DNA of 8,484 nucleotides. Source: Ignavibacteriales bacterium. GTDB lineage: Bacteria > Bacteroidota > Ignavibacteria > Ignavibacteriales > Melioribacteraceae. The position numbers were made by a program, and so were the translations under genes. The notes beneath the pieces are model-generated. The model had not been told where the DNA came from. It saw nothing but the letters and a program-made list of their open reading frames with translations, and made no database searches. The stretch is from positions 1-8,484 of the forward strand of contig QYQI01000043.1 in NCBI GenBank assembly GCA_007280825.1, written 5' to 3'. Shown in pieces: positions 5,614 through 8,484 of the stretch (position 1 is the first letter of the stretch; each line of letters starts with the position of its first letter).

Positions 5614-6834
5614 ATGGGCGGTAAAGCATCATTATTATTAGTTCTTGGTTTTAATTTGATATTTATGATTGCCGGAAGAAATTTCAACAATATGGCAACC
5701 AGTACAACTATAAATGTAAGCAACTATTTCATAGATGCTAAAACACACACTTTAGCAGCAAGCGGAGTTAATATTGTTATTAATAAACTTTTTTTAGATG
5801 CTACTGTCACCGATCAAACTTTCAATTATAGTTTAGACGGCGGAACAATTGCAGTTACACTCTCAACAATAAATGCTTATCAGAATATTAGACAACTATT
5901 AGCCGTTGGATCCTATGGAGAGTCATCATCAACAATAAAAATTGTTTTGAAACCAAGTTTATTTTCAAAATTTGCATACTTCTCCAGCAGTGAAGGATCA
6001 AATATTTATTGGACATCCAAGGATACTGTTTGGGGACCGTTTCATACAAACGCCGATCTTAAAATTTCCTACAATCCAGTTTTTTACGGTAAAGTTACAA
6101 TCGGCGGTTCAATAGTTAAATCTCCGTCAAATTCTGCTGCAAGTTTTTACGGCGGTTTTCAACAAGGAGTTCAAATTACAATTCCACCGTCAGGTGTTTC
6201 AACTGTTCAAACAGCCGCTGCTTCTGGCGGGGCTAACACAACAAATAAAACTCTTGTTTATTTTGAATTTAGAGGCGACAGTGTTAGATATAAATACACC
6301 AGTAATGGCACTTATACTTACCAGTTACTTTCAACTTATGCACCTAACGGAGTAATAAATTTTTCAAATTGTGAACTACACATTTCCGGAACTGTAAAAG
6401 GTAATTATACTATAGCTGCATCGGGATCTACTAGTAATCAGGGAAGTATCTACATTGATAATGATGTTGTTTATAATACTAATCCACAGACTAACCCAAA
6501 CTCAACGGATATGCTGGGAATAGTGGCAGAAAGAAATGTTTGGATAACTGATAACACTGCAAACAATACCGGCGGCGTTAAAATACAGGCTTCTATCTAT
6601 GCTCAGAATGGGTCATTCGGCGCAGAGCATTACGACACTAGACCGATAGCCGGATTTATTGATCTTTACGGTGGAATAACACAGCAAACAAGAGGTGCAG
6701 TAGGTACATTAAACGACGGTGTTATTAACCATGGTTTTAGTAAACGTTATCGTTATGATGACAGACTATTGGTTTCTTATCCGCCATCTTATCCTGGCTG
6801 TGGTTCTTTCGAAGTAGTTTCCTGGTTCGAATAA
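5614..6834 (+). CDS. PilX/DUF4900-like surface protein with N-terminal membrane helix
   Basis: The 406-residue product begins MGGK followed by a hydrophobic helix (5-20), then a long beta-rich, Asn/Ser/Thr-rich extracytoplasmic domain. Recognisable blocks are VWGPFHTNADLKI (139-151) with NPVFYGKVTIGG (154-165), a GSIYIDNDVVY strand (277-287), MLGIVAERNVWITD (300-313), ASIYAQNGSFGAEHY (326-340), the glycine-rich GGITQQTRGAVGT (353-365), YRYDDRLLVSYPPSYP (379-394) and a final SWFE. This order resembles PilX/DUF4900-type proteins that accompany minor pilins in other phyla, recalled from family knowledge and not searched. Two cysteines (253, 397) are present. AGGAG (5602-5606), overlapping the preceding TAG, is seven bases from the ATG. 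It is the last gene of the operon, and no terminator hairpin follows it. Confidence 0.87.
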   Translation: MGGKASLLLVLGFNLIFMIAGRNFNNMATSTTINVSNYFIDAKTHTLAASGVNIVINKLFLDATVTDQTFNYSLDGGTIAVTLSTINAYQNIRQLLAVGSYGESSSTIKIVLKPSLFSKFAYFSSSEGSNIYWTSKDTVWGPFHTNADLKISYNPVFYGKVTIGGSIVKSPSNSAASFYGGFQQGVQITIPPSGVSTVQTAAASGGANTTNKTLVYFEFRGDSVRYKYTSNGTYTYQLLSTYAPNGVINFSNCELHISGTVKGNYTIAASGSTSNQGSIYIDNDVVYNTNPQTNPNSTDMLGIVAERNVWITDNTANNTGGVKIQASIYAQNGSFGAEHYDTRPIAGFIDLYGGITQQTRGAVGTLNDGVINHGFSKRYRYDDRLLVSYPPSYPGCGSFEVVSWFE

Positions 6835-6835
6835 T

Positions 6836-6973
6836 TTATTTGTGTAGTAAATTTTGTAAAGTTTCTTCCGCAGTTTCAAATTTAAATTTATAACCCGCTT
6901 TAATGGTTCTTTCCGGAATTACCTGTGCCCCATTTAATAAAACTTCTGCTGCTTCGCAAAATAATATCCTCAT
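6836..6973 (-). pseudogene. Remnant of a TIGR01777-family SDR epimerase (C-terminal DUF1731-like end)
   Basis: A 45-codon minus-strand frame begins MRILF and then runs directly into EAAEVLLNGAQVIPERTI (7-24) and AGYKFKFETAEETLQNLL (26-43). The second part matches the C-terminal DUF1731 block of TIGR01777/YfcH-type NAD(P)-binding epimerases (pattern: LL.GQRV.P..L..AGF.F.....EAL..LL), whose full length is about 300 residues. The first residues match that family's N-terminus (MRILITG...), so the gene looks like a full-length copy with an internal deletion joining codon 4 or 5 to the C-terminal domain. The Rossmann nucleotide-binding core is absent, so no catalysis is expected. A good AGGA (6985-6982) eight bases upstream of the ATG is retained. 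It might be expressed as a small protein, but decay is the simpler reading. Confidence 0.65.
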
Positions 6974-7051
6974 TATAAATGTCCTTTATGAAAGAACAAA
7001 CCACATTAAAATAATATCTTATTTTTTACATCAACAATATATTTTTCATCC

Positions 7052-7082
7052 TTTATTAGGAATGGTTTATATTTTATCTTTG
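7052..7082 (+). promoter_or_regulatory. Candidate Bacteroidota-type promoter for the DUF5686-like gene
   Basis: TATCTTTG (7075-7082) is an exact match to the TAnnTTTG -7 element. Nineteen bases upstream lies TTTA (7052-7055), three of four for the -33 TTTG box. The start point would fall near 7089, giving a leader of about 73 bases before the ATG at 7162. Confidence 0.4.
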
Positions 7083-7161
7083 TTTAGCTTGATAACAAAT
7101 AATAAAAAACTTACAACAAGAAAATTCGTCTAATTTTCATAACATAATTTGGATTTTCGAA

Positions 7162-8484
7162 ATGAAGAATATTTTAATTCTTTTTACACTATTAACATCT
7201 GTTACTTTTTCTCAGCAGTTCATTCTTAAAGGAAAAGTTACAGACAGACCCACATCATCTTCTCTTAGTTACTCGAACATTCGCATTGCAGGAACAACAT
7301 TAGGCACAGCCGCAAATTACGAAGGCAATTTTGAACTTAGATTAAGCCGCGGTTATTATAAAATAATTGCTTCCTTCATTGGTTACAGATCAGATACAGT
7401 TTCAGTAACGCTGGCATCAAATAAAACCATTAATTTTTCACTCGAACCAGGTCAAGTCAATTTACAGGAAATAACAGTCTTCCCAGGAGAAAATCCCGCA
7501 TTAGAAATAATCCGAAGAGCTATTAATTCCAAACATGGCCGAAATAATAAACTTAACACATATGAATTTCACGCTTATACAAAAGGGTTGGTTAAGACAA
7601 CCAAGGATTTTTCATCTACCAACACTAGCGTAAGTTTATCTATTGGTGCACAAGATACAGGCAAACTTAAGATTAGCGGTATAATTGAAAATGAAAGCAA
7701 AGGTTACTTTAAAAAACCGAACAATTACAAAGACGAGATCATTGCAAGAAAGCAAAGCGCCAATACTCCATCGTCAGTTAATATTCTCACTGGGGGAAGA
7801 ATTATTCAAAATTTTTATACTGATGATATTCAATTTTTCAATCGCCCGTTACCAAGCCCTATTTCTGATGACGCAATTGATTACTATGATTATCTTATCG
7901 AAGACACTCTTGCGATGGATAACAAAAATGTTTTTCAGATTCATGTTGAGCCACTTAGAAAAACAGATCCTGGATTTGTAGGAAAAATATTTATTACCGA
8001 TGATCAATTTTTTTTGGTTAAAATAGATGTGGCGTTAAATGACGCTGCTAATCCGGGAAGAATCCTTGACCGCGTAAAAATCTTTCAGCAATACACTCCT
8101 TATGAAAATAATATTTACATGCCGGTGGATTACCGAATTTTTGCTGACGGAAATTTCCTCGGCATATTCAAATTCGGTTTTGAGTTGAACACTATTTTTT
8201 ATGATTATAAAATCAATCAGCAAATTGATGATGATTATTTCGGAATGGCAATTGTTAAAGTTTTATCCGATGCAGATAAGAAAGATTCTACTTATTGGAA
8301 ATCCACACAAACGATCTCAAATACAAACGAAGAACTTGAAGCTTATAAACGAATTGATAGTCTTGAAGCTATACCAAGAACTTTCTGGGATAATTTTTCG
8401 TTTTTATCCTCCAGCATTAATGTGAATGATAATTTATCTATTACTGGACCGCTTGGACTTTATTCTTTCAATCCGGTTGAAGGG
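7162..8484 (+). CDS. CarboxypepD_reg-like / DUF5686-like outer-membrane-associated protein (partial, 5' part)
   Basis: The frame is open from the ATG at 7162 to the right edge (441 codons, no stop), so the 3' end is missing. A signal peptide occupies residues 1-18 (hydrophobic core ILILFTLLTSVTF, then SQQ). Residues about 20-95 form a carboxypeptidase-regulatory-like beta domain (FILKGKVTD, YSNIRIAGTTLGTAANYEGNF, GYYKIIASFIGYRSDTV). Residues from about 110 onward, starting NPALEIIRRAINSKHGRNN and Y-x-F-x-A-Y-x-K, follow the DUF5686 pattern common in Bacteroidota, with IQFFNRPLPSPISDDAIDYY (223-242) and a GKIFITDDQFFLVKIDV strand (274-290). Family members are thought to be envelope or outer-membrane proteins, often with a C-terminal barrel that would lie beyond this window. 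Their function is unknown. There is no strong Shine-Dalgarno before the ATG, but the signal peptide fixes this start well. Confidence 0.9.
   Translation, partial: MKNILILFTLLTSVTFSQQFILKGKVTDRPTSSSLSYSNIRIAGTTLGTAANYEGNFELRLSRGYYKIIASFIGYRSDTVSVTLASNKTINFSLEPGQVNLQEITVFPGENPALEIIRRAINSKHGRNNKLNTYEFHAYTKGLVKTTKDFSSTNTSVSLSIGAQDTGKLKISGIIENESKGYFKKPNNYKDEIIARKQSANTPSSVNILTGGRIIQNFYTDDIQFFNRPLPSPISDDAIDYYDYLIEDTLAMDNKNVFQIHVEPLRKTDPGFVGKIFITDDQFFLVKIDVALNDAANPGRILDRVKIFQQYTPYENNIYMPVDYRIFADGNFLGIFKFGFELNTIFYDYKINQQIDDDYFGMAIVKVLSDADKKDSTYWKSTQTISNTNEELEAYKRIDSLEAIPRTFWDNFSFLSSSINVNDNLSITGPLGLYSFNPVEG

Larger units (their letters stand above)
6835..7161. other. Intergenic region holding a gene remnant and a promoter
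   Basis: The left half is occupied by a minus-strand gene remnant (6973-6836) whose stop codon lies two bases from the pilX-like stop. The right half, 6990-7161, is very AT-rich and contains the candidate promoter at 7052-7082 for the gene starting at 7162. A plus-strand open frame across 6903-7133 has no ribosome binding site and no family features and is not counted as a gene. No terminator was found. Confidence 0.6.

Noticed and set aside
6903..7133. A 76-codon plus-strand frame in the intergenic region
   Set aside because: It is antisense to the epimerase remnant and runs through very AT-rich promoter DNA, with no Shine-Dalgarno and no family pattern.
7685..7981. Plus-strand frame inside the DUF5686-like gene
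   Set aside because: It is out of frame with a long, continuous, family-matching reading frame and is a shadow.
8035..8425. Two further frames (8035-8223 minus, 8201-8425 plus) inside the DUF5686-like gene
   Set aside because: Both are shadows of the 7162-8484 coding frame.

Overview
The window is AT-rich DNA and most resembles a member of the Ignavibacteriota/Bacteroidota group. Three things point there: an outer-membrane-type protein with a carboxypeptidase-regulatory-like domain followed by a DUF5686-like region; two sites resembling the Bacteroidota promoter (TTTG, about 19-20 bases, TAnnTTTG); and REP-type palindromes of a kind common in those genomes. The phylum is inferred from gene content. 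No marker gene is present.

Layout. Bases 1-83 are the 3' end of an unidentified gene. Bases 92-224 hold a compact element of three palindromes with inverted ends (REP/BIME-like). A two-gene plus-strand operon follows: methylglyoxal synthase (mgsA, 348-809) and a DinB/YfiT-fold protein (819-1328). It ends at a bidirectional terminator (1445-1476) shared with a convergent minus-strand block. That block, in its own direction of transcription, is an isoprenylcysteine/phospholipid methyltransferase-like membrane protein (4224-3616), a secreted zinc N-acetylmuramoyl-L-alanine amidase (3609-2008), and a membrane-anchored mono-heme cytochrome c (1921-1502) that has its own candidate promoter.

After a 212-base divergent intergenic region comes a tightly spaced plus-strand operon of three proteins (4437-6834). 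Each has a single N-terminal hydrophobic helix. In order and in sequence features they resemble the PilV/GspI-, PilW/GspJ- and PilX/GspK-type minor pilins (the third also resembles DUF4900-type proteins), but all three lack the classical prepilin leader and Glu+5. This is the most unusual locus in the window and probably encodes parts of an envelope-anchored pilus-like or pseudopilus-like structure.

Immediately downstream, on the minus strand, is a 45-codon remnant (6973-6836) that matches the C-terminal DUF1731-type end of a TIGR01777-family SDR epimerase. It still has a start codon and Shine-Dalgarno sequence, as if the middle of the gene had been deleted. The window ends inside a long secreted CarboxypepD_reg-like/DUF5686-like protein (7162-8484, open at the right edge).

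Most of the window is envelope biology (peptidoglycan cleavage, membrane methyltransferase, pilin-like proteins, outer-membrane-associated protein). The mgsA-DinB pair is a small metabolic or stress operon. No tRNA, rRNA, CRISPR array or intact transposase is visible.
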